Shown in pieces: positions 52,096-61,060 of a DNA stretch of 64,000 nt. The stretch comes from Saccharicrinis carchari (GTDB lineage Bacteria > Bacteroidota > Bacteroidia > Bacteroidales > Marinilabiliaceae), in assembly GCF_900182605.1 (NCBI RefSeq), contig NZ_FXTB01000009.1:1-64000 (forward strand), in the 5' to 3' direction. Position numbers and translations under genes: made by a program. Under the pieces are notes generated by a model. It worked only from the letters and a program-made list of their open reading frames with translations. It searched no databases and was not told the origin of the DNA. Every line of letters begins with the position of its first letter. The stretch's first letter is position 1.

Positions 52096-55000
52096 ATGGA
52101 TTTAAAAAAAATATCTACGGTAGTGTTGTTACTAATGCTCAGCACAACAAGTTTTACCCAGTCTAAGCTCGTTAAGGGGCTGGTAGTAGAATCCAACGGG
52201 AATCCTTTAATTGGAGTTACCGTTTTTAAAAAAAACACCACCCATGGGGTCATCACCGATTTAGACGGCCGTTACATCATTCAGGATTTAACGGTAGGCG
52301 ACACCCTGGCATTTTCTTTTATAGGTTTTCAAACTCAGGAGCGGGTGGTGGGCGAATCCAGCCAAATAGACGTGGTGATGGCCGAAGATGTAGCCGAACT
52401 GGGAGAGGTGCAAATTGTGGCTTTCTCAAAGCAAAAAAAGGAGAGTGTGATTGGCTCTATCAATACCATAAGGCCGGCTGAATTAAAACAACCGGCTTCT
52501 AACCTAACAGGGGCATTGGCCGGTAGAATGGCCGGAATTATATCGTATCAACGCTCCGGTGAACCCGGACGCGACAATGCCGAATTTTTTATCCGGGGAG
52601 TAACATCTTTTGGTTATGCCAATAGTCCCTTAATTTTATTAGATGGCTTTGAAATATCGTCGGAAGATTTAGCCCGGGTTGAACCGGATAACATTGCCAG
52701 CTTCTCCATTATGAAGGATGCCACCGCAACCGCATTATATGGAGCAAGGGGTGCTAATGGTGTTATTCTGGTTAATACAAAGGAAGGGAAGAAGGGGAAA
52801 GCTAAGATAACCGCGCGCATGGAAACATCCATTGCCAGCCCAACTAAGCTGAATTCTTTTCTTAATGGGGTGGATTACATGGAGCAATACAATAAAGCAC
52901 TGCGAACCAGGGTACCTGAAGAACAACTATTTTATTCAAAAGATAAAATAGAAAATACCCGGAACAATGTTAATTCCTACATCTATCCGAATGTAAATTG
53001 GTATGATGAGCTGTTTAAAAATCAAACGTATAATTCACGTGCCAACCTTAATGTAACCGGAGGTGGCAATGTGGCTCAATACTATATTTCAGCTTCTTTC
53101 AATAACGAAACCGGCTTGCTCAAAGTCGATAATCAAAATAATTTTAATAACAACATCGACATCAAGCGTTACAACCTACGAGCCAATATCAATATTAGCC
53201 TCACAAAAACTACGCAGATTTCAACTAAGTTTTATTCGTTGTTTTCGCAGTATAACGGGCCATCAGAAAACGCTTCGGATATTTTTGGAAGGGTAATGAA
53301 CGCCAATCCCGTTACATTTCCAAAATATTTCCCCAGAAATCCGAATGTCCTAATCGGTTCAGGTTCCGCTGAGTTTGTTAATCATACGATGTTCGGCAAT
53401 AAAAGTCGTGGAGGTGGTGCATTCTATCCCAACCCTTATGCCGACATGGTTAAGGGCTACAAAGATGAGTTTTCGTCCACCATTTTGTCGCAGTTTAAAA
53501 TTGAACAGGATTTAAGTGGCCTTACCCAAGGATTATCGGCAAGGGGGATGGCATCTATTAAAAATTATAGTACTTATGGAAGTAGCAGAAGCTTTGAACC
53601 ATTTTATTATGATGGCTTATCTTATCTCGCTCCTACTCCCGAGATCCCTGAAGGGCAGATAAATATCTACCAATTGAACGAAGGTACAGACTATTTAAAC
53701 GACCCTAGCACATGGACTAATGCAAATAGCCGGGTTTATTTTGAATTGGCTGCCATGTATAACCGTGACTTTGGACAACATAGCGTTGGGGGATTATTTG
53801 TTTACACCCGCGAAGAGCGATTAAACACTATTCAAGGTAGCAACAATGTATATACTTCGTTACCTGCCCGTAATATGGGTTTAGCCGGCCGTGCCACTTA
53901 TGGCTTTAATAAAAAATACTTTGTGGAGTTAAATTTTGGCTATAATGGTTCAGAGCGTTTTGCCAAAGATAATCGCTTTGGATTTTTCCCGTCGGCGGGG
54001 GTGGGTTATACCATTTCAGAAGAAAAGTTTTGGGCTCGGCTAAAACCAAGTATCAACCAGCTAAAATTTAGAGCCACCTATGGCCTAGTGGGTAATGATG
54101 CTATATCAGCCGAGAGTGATCGTTTCTTTTACATGTCGGATGTAAACATAAATGATGGAGGAAAAGCATATGCCTGGGGGCAGGATTTTTCGACCCGTTA
54201 TAATGGCTATCATATTAACCGATACGCCAATGAGTCCGTAACGTGGGAGGTGGCCGAAAAATTGAATGTTGGGCTTGAAATGTCGTTGTTCAAAAAACTC
54301 ACCTTACAAGGTGATTATTTCAAGGAGATGCGCTCCAATATTTATATGCCGTATCAGTATATTCCGGCTACAAGTGGTTTGGCCTCCGAGATAAAAAGCA
54401 ATATTGGAGAAGCGAAGTCTTATGGTTTTGATGGGTCTGCCGATTATAACCATTCCTTTTCAAATGGATTATATTTGATAGGACGTGCTAACTTTACTTA
54501 TGCAAAAAATGAAGTTATTGCCAATGGAGAGCCTCAGTATCAGTACCCTTATATGAGCCGCGTTGGGCATCCCATAGATCAAATGTGGGGTTTGGTGGCC
54601 GAGCGATTATTTATTGATGAGGCCGATATTTATAACTCACCGGTACAAACATTTGGTAACAATTATTTACCCGGCGATATTAAATATGTAGATGTGAATA
54701 GTGATGGCAAGATCGATGAAAACGATCGGGTACCCATTGGTTTTCCTACTGTTCCGGAAATAATTTATGGTTTTGGATTAACCGCCGGATATAAAGGTTT
54801 CGATGCCTCTTTTTTCTTTCAAGGTTCAGCACGCTCTTCGTTTATGATTGCACCGGATAAGATAGCACCATTTGTTGGTGAGCGAAATGCCTTGAATATA
54901 ATTGCCGATAATCACTGGTCGGAGTTTAATCCTGATCCTTATGCTTTTTGGCCCCGATTGAGTACCACAGCAATTGCGAATAACGAACAGGCCTCAACCT

Positions 55001-55230
55001 GGTGGTTAAGAGACGGAAGTTTCCTGCGCCTTAAAAGTTTTGAAGTGGGCTATACTTTAAACCGAACAGTGTTGCAAAAAATAAAGTTTGAAAATTTAAG
55101 GTTGTATGTAAGTGGAAATAATCTGCTTTACTTCAGTAAGTTCAAATTGTGGGATCCGGAAATGGGTGATAATGGTTTGGGTTACCCTACCCAACGTATA
55201 TTTAATATTGGTATGAACGTAACTTTTTAA
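52096..55230 (+). CDS. SusC-type TonB-dependent glycan transporter
   Basis: A 1044-residue outer-membrane importer. Signal peptide ending near STTSFTQ, a carboxypeptidase-D-regulatory-like domain (LVKGLVVESNGNPLIGVTVFKK), a short linker with EVQIVAFSKQKKESVIGSI in place of the TonB box, the plug (SPLILLDGFEISSEDLARVEPDNI, ATALYGARGANGVILV) and a barrel ending IFNIGMNVTF. It forms a pair with the SusD gene 11 bases downstream. No STN domain is present, as expected for a locus controlled by a separate membrane regulator. Confidence 0.94.
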   Translation: MDLKKISTVVLLLMLSTTSFTQSKLVKGLVVESNGNPLIGVTVFKKNTTHGVITDLDGRYIIQDLTVGDTLAFSFIGFQTQERVVGESSQIDVVMAEDVAELGEVQIVAFSKQKKESVIGSINTIRPAELKQPASNLTGALAGRMAGIISYQRSGEPGRDNAEFFIRGVTSFGYANSPLILLDGFEISSEDLARVEPDNIASFSIMKDATATALYGARGANGVILVNTKEGKKGKAKITARMETSIASPTKLNSFLNGVDYMEQYNKALRTRVPEEQLFYSKDKIENTRNNVNSYIYPNVNWYDELFKNQTYNSRANLNVTGGGNVAQYYISASFNNETGLLKVDNQNNFNNNIDIKRYNLRANINISLTKTTQISTKFYSLFSQYNGPSENASDIFGRVMNANPVTFPKYFPRNPNVLIGSGSAEFVNHTMFGNKSRGGGAFYPNPYADMVKGYKDEFSSTILSQFKIEQDLSGLTQGLSARGMASIKNYSTYGSSRSFEPFYYDGLSYLAPTPEIPEGQINIYQLNEGTDYLNDPSTWTNANSRVYFELAAMYNRDFGQHSVGGLFVYTREERLNTIQGSNNVYTSLPARNMGLAGRATYGFNKKYFVELNFGYNGSERFAKDNRFGFFPSAGVGYTISEEKFWARLKPSINQLKFRATYGLVGNDAISAESDRFFYMSDVNINDGGKAYAWGQDFSTRYNGYHINRYANESVTWEVAEKLNVGLEMSLFKKLTLQGDYFKEMRSNIYMPYQYIPATSGLASEIKSNIGEAKSYGFDGSADYNHSFSNGLYLIGRANFTYAKNEVIANGEPQYQYPYMSRVGHPIDQMWGLVAERLFIDEADIYNSPVQTFGNNYLPGDIKYVDVNSDGKIDENDRVPIGFPTVPEIIYGFGLTAGYKGFDASFFFQGSARSSFMIAPDKIAPFVGERNALNIIADNHWSEFNPDPYAFWPRLSTTAIANNEQASTWWLRDGSFLRLKSFEVGYTLNRTVLQKIKFENLRLYVSGNNLLYFSKFKLWDPEMGDNGLGYPTQRIFNIGMNVTF

Positions 55231-55241
55231 TTGATCAGGAA

Positions 55242-57167
55242 ATGAAAAAATATACAAATATACTTCTGGTACTGCTGGCAGCACTAATGCTAGCAAGTTG
55301 CGAATATCTTGATATTGTGCCTGAAAAAACGCAGGAGCTGTCACTGGTTTTTGAACGCAAAGAGCAAGCCTATAAAGCCTTGGCTACTTGCTATTCTTAC
55401 TTGCCTAAGAGCGATGATTTATATGGTACCCATACCGTAATGACCGATGAGCTAACCTCGCCCATTCGTCAATCGGTTAATGGCATTGAAATTATGCGGG
55501 GAAAGCAATCCGTTGGTAATCCTATGTTATCCTTTTGGCAAGGTTATAACGGTGGGGCTGGTGTATGGCAACATTCATTGTACAATGCTATTAACGATTG
55601 TAATATTTTTTTGGAAAACATAGGTAAAGTGCCCGATATGTCCGACTCGGAAAAACGGGAGTGGAGTGCGGAGGTGAGGTTTTTAAAGGCCTATTATCAC
55701 TTTTTGTTAGTTATGCGTTATGGCCCCATCCCAATTATGGATAAAAATTTCCCTATTTCGGCCTCGCCCGAAGAAGTGAGGGTATTTAGAAATTCAACAG
55801 ATAAATGTTTTGATTATATCGAGACACAAATAAGCCTGGCTATTACCGATTTGCCGGCAAGGGTTACAAATACCAACTTTCTGGGGCGCGTTGACCGAAC
55901 TATAGCGGCCGCGATTAAATCCAGAGTGCTGCTGTATGCAGCCAGTCCACTGTTTAATGGCAATGCTCAGTTTTATGCGGGTTATACCGATAAAAATGGG
56001 AAAGAGTTATTTAATACCACTTTCGATAAGCAAAAGTGGGCTAAAGCACTGGAAGCGGCCGAATATGCGATTCAACTGGCGGAAGGAAACGGGGTAAGAA
56101 TGTATCGTTTTGATGGCGAGTATCGGGCCTACGATAATGCCAATGTGATTTACGATGCTGAGTTTACCGAAAGTATTTACAACTACAAATTCATGTTTGT
56201 TGATCGTTGGAACAGTGAATTAATTTGGGGGCTATCGAGGGTCACTACGGATTATTACCAAATTCAGGCATCCACCTTAATAAAAAGTACGGCAGCATCC
56301 AGCAACGAGGCGGCATGGCAATGGCTGTCGCCTACTTACCGGATGGCCGAATTATATTACACCAAAAATGGCTTACCAATTGACCAGGATTTAAGCTTCG
56401 ATTACGATAATAAATATGTGCTGCGAAGAGGAACAGCTGCAGATTTTAGTGTGTTTGTTGTACAAATAGGGCAGGAGACCGTACAGCTTCATTTCGACAG
56501 AGAACCCAGATTTTATGCAACTATTGCATTCGATAGGGGCTATAATCGCGCCCATGGTATAAAGCAGTTTTTAAAAATGCGTAATGGTGAAGTACCGGGT
56601 GGCAAAAAGGGTAGCTCAAATGATTATCTGATTTCTGGATATGGATTAAAAAAATATGTGCATCCCGACTCGCAGGGTAATGGTTATGATAAGCTGGTTA
56701 ATTATCCCTGGCCTTTAATTCGTATGTCGGAGCTTTACTTAAATTATGCCGAGGCGTATAACGAATACAACGGACCTAATGCCAGCGTTTATGAAGCCTT
56801 AAATCAGGTGCGTCAAAGGGTAGGACTGCCAAATGTTGAAGATGTTTGGTCAGATGCTTCCTTAGCCAAAACGGTAGGTAAGCACGCATCGCAGGAGGGC
56901 TTACGCGATATTATCCAACAAGAGCGCTTGATTGAGCTGGCATTTGAAGGCCACCGCTATGACGATATACGACGTTGGAAGCAAGCCGAAACGTACTTTA
57001 GCACTCCGGTTAAAGGATGGAGCGTTACGGAGAGCCAGATCGATCGGTTTTATACGCTTATTAATGTAGGAGAGCGTTCGTTTATTACACCACGCGATTA
57101 TTTCCAACCAATTAAAACGGAAGAACTTTCAAGAAACCCTAACCTGATTCAAAATCTGGGCTGGTAA
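55242..57167 (+). CDS. SusD/RagB-family glycan-binding lipoprotein
   Basis: A 641-residue surface lipoprotein with lipobox LASC (Cys about residue 20), a SusD start (YLDIVPEKTQELSLVFERKEQAY), TPR-like helices (SAEVRFLKAYYHFLLVMRYG) and the C-terminal LIELAFEGHRYDDIRRWKQAE. It should cap the SusC channel and bind oligosaccharide. It is larger than the other SusD of this window (641 versus 476), in line with carbohydrate-binding members. It is followed by a 243-base gap with a small double hairpin, so downstream genes may be expressed at a lower level. Confidence 0.94.
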   Translation: MKKYTNILLVLLAALMLASCEYLDIVPEKTQELSLVFERKEQAYKALATCYSYLPKSDDLYGTHTVMTDELTSPIRQSVNGIEIMRGKQSVGNPMLSFWQGYNGGAGVWQHSLYNAINDCNIFLENIGKVPDMSDSEKREWSAEVRFLKAYYHFLLVMRYGPIPIMDKNFPISASPEEVRVFRNSTDKCFDYIETQISLAITDLPARVTNTNFLGRVDRTIAAAIKSRVLLYAASPLFNGNAQFYAGYTDKNGKELFNTTFDKQKWAKALEAAEYAIQLAEGNGVRMYRFDGEYRAYDNANVIYDAEFTESIYNYKFMFVDRWNSELIWGLSRVTTDYYQIQASTLIKSTAASSNEAAWQWLSPTYRMAELYYTKNGLPIDQDLSFDYDNKYVLRRGTAADFSVFVVQIGQETVQLHFDREPRFYATIAFDRGYNRAHGIKQFLKMRNGEVPGGKKGSSNDYLISGYGLKKYVHPDSQGNGYDKLVNYPWPLIRMSELYLNYAEAYNEYNGPNASVYEALNQVRQRVGLPNVEDVWSDASLAKTVGKHASQEGLRDIIQQERLIELAFEGHRYDDIRRWKQAETYFSTPVKGWSVTESQIDRFYTLINVGERSFITPRDYFQPIKTEELSRNPNLIQNLGW

Positions 57168-57228
57168 GGGTATGTTGATTTTATATTAAGTACAACCATG
57201 AAAAGTTAAATCGAGATGAAACGAGTTC

Positions 57229-57260
57229 CCCCGATGAAAAATCGGGGCGGGCTATCCCGC
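57229..57260. repeat. Double-hairpin palindromic element
   Basis: CCCCGAT/ATCGGGG (57229-57235 and 57241-57247, loop GAAAA) is directly joined to GCGGG/CCCGC (57247-57251 and 57256-57260, loop CTAT). It resembles the REP-like palindromes common in this phylum. The rest of the 57168-57410 gap shows nothing else. It may attenuate between the SusCD pair and the downstream genes. Confidence 0.5.
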
Positions 57261-57410
57261 TATGGCGGACAAGTTAGTGGCAAAGGAAATCAATTATAAA
57301 CAGATCACCCATGATTATTGGGATTAACACACAGGGGAATGATTGAAATCAGCTAAGCGACAGCCGTCCCTTATCTCTTATCTATCAGTCTCATATATAA
57401 TTTTAAGCAG

Positions 57411-58598
57411 ATGAAAGCAAAAATATTATTTCCAATACTTGTATTCCTACTGGCCTCGGTAGGGTGTGAGCAAGAAGAAAATGGCATAGCTCCCGGTCAG
57501 GTTTCGGGGATTGAGGTTTTCCCAACAAATGGAGGGGCAAAAATAGTTTGTCAATTGCCTGACGATCCGGATGTGCTTTTTGCCAAGGCATATTATACCA
57601 ATACACTTGGTCAGGAATTATTTACCGTAAGCAGTCTGTATAACGATACCTTATACATTAAGGGCTATAATGATACGGAAGAGCATACGGTACAGGTAGT
57701 TGCGGTGAACAGTAGCAAAAGGGAGTCGGCAGCAACAGCAGTTACTATTACACCCCTTATTTCTAATATCGAAATGGTTAAGGAAAGCATTGAAATTTCA
57801 CCGGATTTTGGAGGCGTAAGAATAAGTTGGACCAACCCTGCCGCTGACATCGTTTATACCTGGTTAACATTTAAAGAAGAGGGCGCAGAAGAATCAGATC
57901 CTATATACCTGTCTTCGTCCCGGGTCAATGAATCCATTATTGTAAGGGGGATGAATACCAATCGCAAGGAGTTTTTTGTGATGGTGGAAGACTTTTACAA
58001 TAACAAAACGGATAAAGTAACCAAGGGTGAACATACACCAAAATTTGAGGAGGAAATAGATAAATCGCTTTGGACATTAGTGGAGAACCTAAGCGTGGAT
58101 GGAAATGCTTATGAAGGAAAAACCGTAAATATTTGGGATGGTCAGATTGACTACCTGGGCTCCAACGGACAAGGCAGCTATGCCATGATTTCGCGCGACA
58201 ATAACGGAGGCCAGCTAAATTTCCCCCTCGATATAGTTATTGATTTGGGCCAGGACGATGCGGTAGTTAATCGTTTTGCTTTATGGCAGCGAGCCTACTG
58301 GTATGGTAACGAAAAAGAGTATTACTATTACCAGGGCGAGAATTTTAAAGCCTTTCGCTTATATACCAGCGATGATAAAGTAAACTGGACACTTATTGCA
58401 GAGCATTCGCTGGACGATCCCAGAGACTCTGAAGGACGTGTACCCGAAGAGTATATCCAGGCCGCCATAAATGGGCATAGCTTTAACTTACCTTCGCCGG
58501 TTAATCTCTCCCGATATTTAAAATTATCGATAACCGAAAATTTTGGAAGCGAAATATATGTGAACATATCAGAACTAACGCTTTACGGAAGCAATTAA
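57411..58598 (+). CDS. DUF4959/DUF5126/DUF5000-type surface lipoprotein
   Basis: A 395-residue lipoprotein with lipobox SVGC (Cys about residue 19). Three beta-rich modules follow: an N-terminal fibronectin-like repeat (about 30-120), a second similar module (about 125-215) and a C-terminal F5/8-type C discoidin-like domain (about 240-390, with YGNEKEYYYYQG and VNISELTLYGSN). I associate this order with DUF4959, DUF5126 and DUF5000, surface glycan-binding proteins that sit next to SusCD. It is 12 bases ahead of a shorter lipoprotein gene and the enzyme genes. Ligand unknown. Confidence 0.78.
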   Translation: MKAKILFPILVFLLASVGCEQEENGIAPGQVSGIEVFPTNGGAKIVCQLPDDPDVLFAKAYYTNTLGQELFTVSSLYNDTLYIKGYNDTEEHTVQVVAVNSSKRESAATAVTITPLISNIEMVKESIEISPDFGGVRISWTNPAADIVYTWLTFKEEGAEESDPIYLSSSRVNESIIVRGMNTNRKEFFVMVEDFYNNKTDKVTKGEHTPKFEEEIDKSLWTLVENLSVDGNAYEGKTVNIWDGQIDYLGSNGQGSYAMISRDNNGGQLNFPLDIVIDLGQDDAVVNRFALWQRAYWYGNEKEYYYYQGENFKAFRLYTSDDKVNWTLIAEHSLDDPRDSEGRVPEEYIQAAINGHSFNLPSPVNLSRYLKLSITENFGSEIYVNISELTLYGSN

Positions 58599-58610
58599 CA
58601 TGATATCAAT

Positions 58611-58982
58611 ATGAAGGATAAAAGGAAATATTGGATAATACCCCTGTTGATGATATGGATATTGGGGTGCGAAGAAATGGAGGATAATTACCAACAATAC
58701 TTGAGTAATCGGATTTATTCGCCTAAAGTAATAGATCTTACAGCTGAAGTAGGCTATAAAACCGCCTTGTTAAAGTGGACCAACCCGGCTGGGAATATTG
58801 CAAAAACCATCGAAATTAAATATGACGATGTGGTCATCAATACGTCCGAACTGCTTAGCCGGTATCAATTAAACGAATTGGAATTAAAAGGCTACAACAT
58901 AGCTGTTTTTACCATCGACCAACACGGTAACCGTTCGGTGCCCGCCCATATATATGTATTTCCAAGTGGCGAAGAAAATTAG
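58611..58982 (+). CDS. Short DUF4998-like lipoprotein
   Basis: A 123-residue lipoprotein with signal and lipobox LGC (Cys about residue 20). The start EDNYQQYL and the fibronectin-like strand pattern (KVIDLTAEVGYKTALLKWTNPAGN, then TIEIKYDDVVINTSELL) recall the N-terminus of DUF4998 proteins, which are usually about 380-400 residues. Here only one domain is present and the gene ends cleanly. It may be a small surface glycan-binding or accessory protein of the same locus. It lies 12 bases after the upstream gene and 25 bases before the GH5 gene. Confidence 0.68.
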   Translation: MKDKRKYWIIPLLMIWILGCEEMEDNYQQYLSNRIYSPKVIDLTAEVGYKTALLKWTNPAGNIAKTIEIKYDDVVINTSELLSRYQLNELELKGYNIAVFTIDQHGNRSVPAHIYVFPSGEEN

Positions 58983-59007
58983 TAAGTAAAATATTAAAGT
59001 AAAATAT

Positions 59008-61044
59008 ATGTACAGAATTTTATTGCTCCTTGCGCTAATGTCCTTATTTAATGGCATAAAGGCCGTTAATGTAAACGGATATTTAAAAGCCGAAGGCACA
59101 CAAATTGTTAATAACGATGGTAATTTCATCATCCGCGGACTTGGACCGGGTGGCTGGATGCTACAGGAAGGTTATATGTTTGGAACAGCGAATATGGCTG
59201 GTACGCAACACCAAATACGCGCCATGTTGGAGGACTTAACGGATAAGGCAACAACCGATCTGTTTTATGAGCAGTGGCTGGCTAACTTTTTTAAACTGGA
59301 GGATGTTCAATTGGTTGCCCATTGGGGTTTTAATTCCATCAGGGTTCCTTTGCATTACAATCTGTTCACCCCCCCAGTCGAGGATGAGCCCGTACAGGGA
59401 CAAATAACCTGGCTAAGCAAAGGTTTTGAAATGCTTGACGGCTTATTAAGCTGGTGCGAGGCTAACGATTTGTATCTTATACTGGATTTACACGCAGCAC
59501 CCGGTGGGCAGGGAAAGAATGCCGATATTAGCGACTACGACCCATCAAAACCATCCCTTTGGGAAAGTGAGCTGAACAAGCAAAAAATGGTGGCATTATG
59601 GGGCAAGCTGGCGCAGAGGTATCACAACAAAACACATATCGGTGGCTACGATCTCCTGAACGAAACCAATTGGGATTTAGACAATACCGGTAACGACAGT
59701 GGTTGTACGTGTAATGAAAACGCTCCCTTACTGGCTTTGTACCAGGACGTAATCGATGAAATCCGTCTATACGACAGCAATCATATCATTTTTATCGAAG
59801 GGAACTGTTGGGCCAATAACTTCAATGGTCTGCATTCACTTGCGGACTATGACAATAACATTGCTTTTAGTTTTCATAAATACTGGAACTATAATAGTCA
59901 AACCGAAATACAAGGCATACTGGATTTGAGACACCACCTGAATATTCCGCTATACCTGGGCGAAACAGGAGAAAATTCAAATACCTGGTTAACGGATATG
60001 GTTAAGCTATGCGAAAACTTAAATATTGGCTGGTCCACCTGGGCCTATAAACAAATGGATATTGACGATCCCTTTACCATGGTTAGTGATAAATGGCAAG
60101 CTATTGTTGACTATACCAATGGCGGTGCTAAGCCTGATAAAGCAACAGCTGCGGCTGCCATGGCCGAAATGACAACTAATTTGCTCATCGAAAATTGTGT
60201 GTATAACGAGGATGTTGTTTATGCCATTACCCAATTGCCTTATGGAGCGGCATCAAAACCATTTAAGGAACACAATATACCCGGTATAATATTCTGCACA
60301 GATTACGACATCGGTTTGCTCAATGATGCCTGGAACGATAAAGGGTATCAAAACTTGCATGGTTCAACCGGTATCTATACCGCCCCAAATCAGGGTTATG
60401 CCTACCGTAATGATGGTGTGGACATAGAAGCTTGCCTCGACTTTACAAGTAATGGTTACAATATAGGCTGGACAGAAAATGGAGAATGGCTTAAATACAC
60501 GCTAAATAACATAACCGAAGGATATTACGATATAACCTTCAGGGTGGCTTCCCCGCAAAAAGGTCAGCTCAACCTACTCATTGGTTCAAAAGCCATTAGC
60601 CCTTCGCAACATATCGAAGTGCCTAATACGAATGGGTACCAGGCATGGTCGGATGTTAAGTATAGCAATGTTTTCATCGGTAAAAACGAAAAGGAAATAA
60701 AACTTTACATTATTCAGGGTGGTTTCAACCTTAATTATATCCACTTTGACTTAGTTACACCAACAGCGCTTCCTAAGGAGATGAGTGCTTCCGGGCTGCA
60801 AATAAAACAAGTATCCTCAACGAACCACTTAAGTGTTTCAATCAATAGCAGTTTCAATAATAAATACCATATCAATCAAATTCAGTTGTTTGATATGCAC
60901 GGGCGTATCGTGGAATCAAAGCCGGACTTTTTATTCTCCGGTTCTTCCTCAATATCCTTTAATAAAGCCGATGAAAAAGGGATATATATCCTTCAGCTTT
61001 ATGCTGATAAAAACAAAATAACGCAAAAACTTATTCAACGATAA
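59008..61044 (+). CDS. GH5 glycoside hydrolase with CBM6-like domain and T9SS tail
   Basis: A 678-residue secreted enzyme. Signal peptide (about 1-19), a TIM-barrel GH5 domain (about 25-375) with acid/base Glu219 in LLNETNWD, nucleophile Glu319 in YLGETGEN and the conserved HWGFNSIRVPLHYN strand, then a CBM6-like jelly roll (about 425-590, NGYNIGWTENGEWLKYTL) and a C-terminal type IX sorting domain (about 600-678, FDMHGRIVES then GIYILQLYADKN). Both catalytic Glu are present. T9SS export implies a cell-surface or released enzyme that feeds the SusCD pair. GH5 members include endo- and exo-beta-glucanases and mannanases; a beta-glucan is my guess because a GH3 follows. Confidence 0.9.
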   Translation: MYRILLLLALMSLFNGIKAVNVNGYLKAEGTQIVNNDGNFIIRGLGPGGWMLQEGYMFGTANMAGTQHQIRAMLEDLTDKATTDLFYEQWLANFFKLEDVQLVAHWGFNSIRVPLHYNLFTPPVEDEPVQGQITWLSKGFEMLDGLLSWCEANDLYLILDLHAAPGGQGKNADISDYDPSKPSLWESELNKQKMVALWGKLAQRYHNKTHIGGYDLLNETNWDLDNTGNDSGCTCNENAPLLALYQDVIDEIRLYDSNHIIFIEGNCWANNFNGLHSLADYDNNIAFSFHKYWNYNSQTEIQGILDLRHHLNIPLYLGETGENSNTWLTDMVKLCENLNIGWSTWAYKQMDIDDPFTMVSDKWQAIVDYTNGGAKPDKATAAAAMAEMTTNLLIENCVYNEDVVYAITQLPYGAASKPFKEHNIPGIIFCTDYDIGLLNDAWNDKGYQNLHGSTGIYTAPNQGYAYRNDGVDIEACLDFTSNGYNIGWTENGEWLKYTLNNITEGYYDITFRVASPQKGQLNLLIGSKAISPSQHIEVPNTNGYQAWSDVKYSNVFIGKNEKEIKLYIIQGGFNLNYIHFDLVTPTALPKEMSASGLQIKQVSSTNHLSVSINSSFNNKYHINQIQLFDMHGRIVESKPDFLFSGSSSISFNKADEKGIYILQLYADKNKITQKLIQR

Positions 61045-61060
61045 CAGATTTTTTAACATT

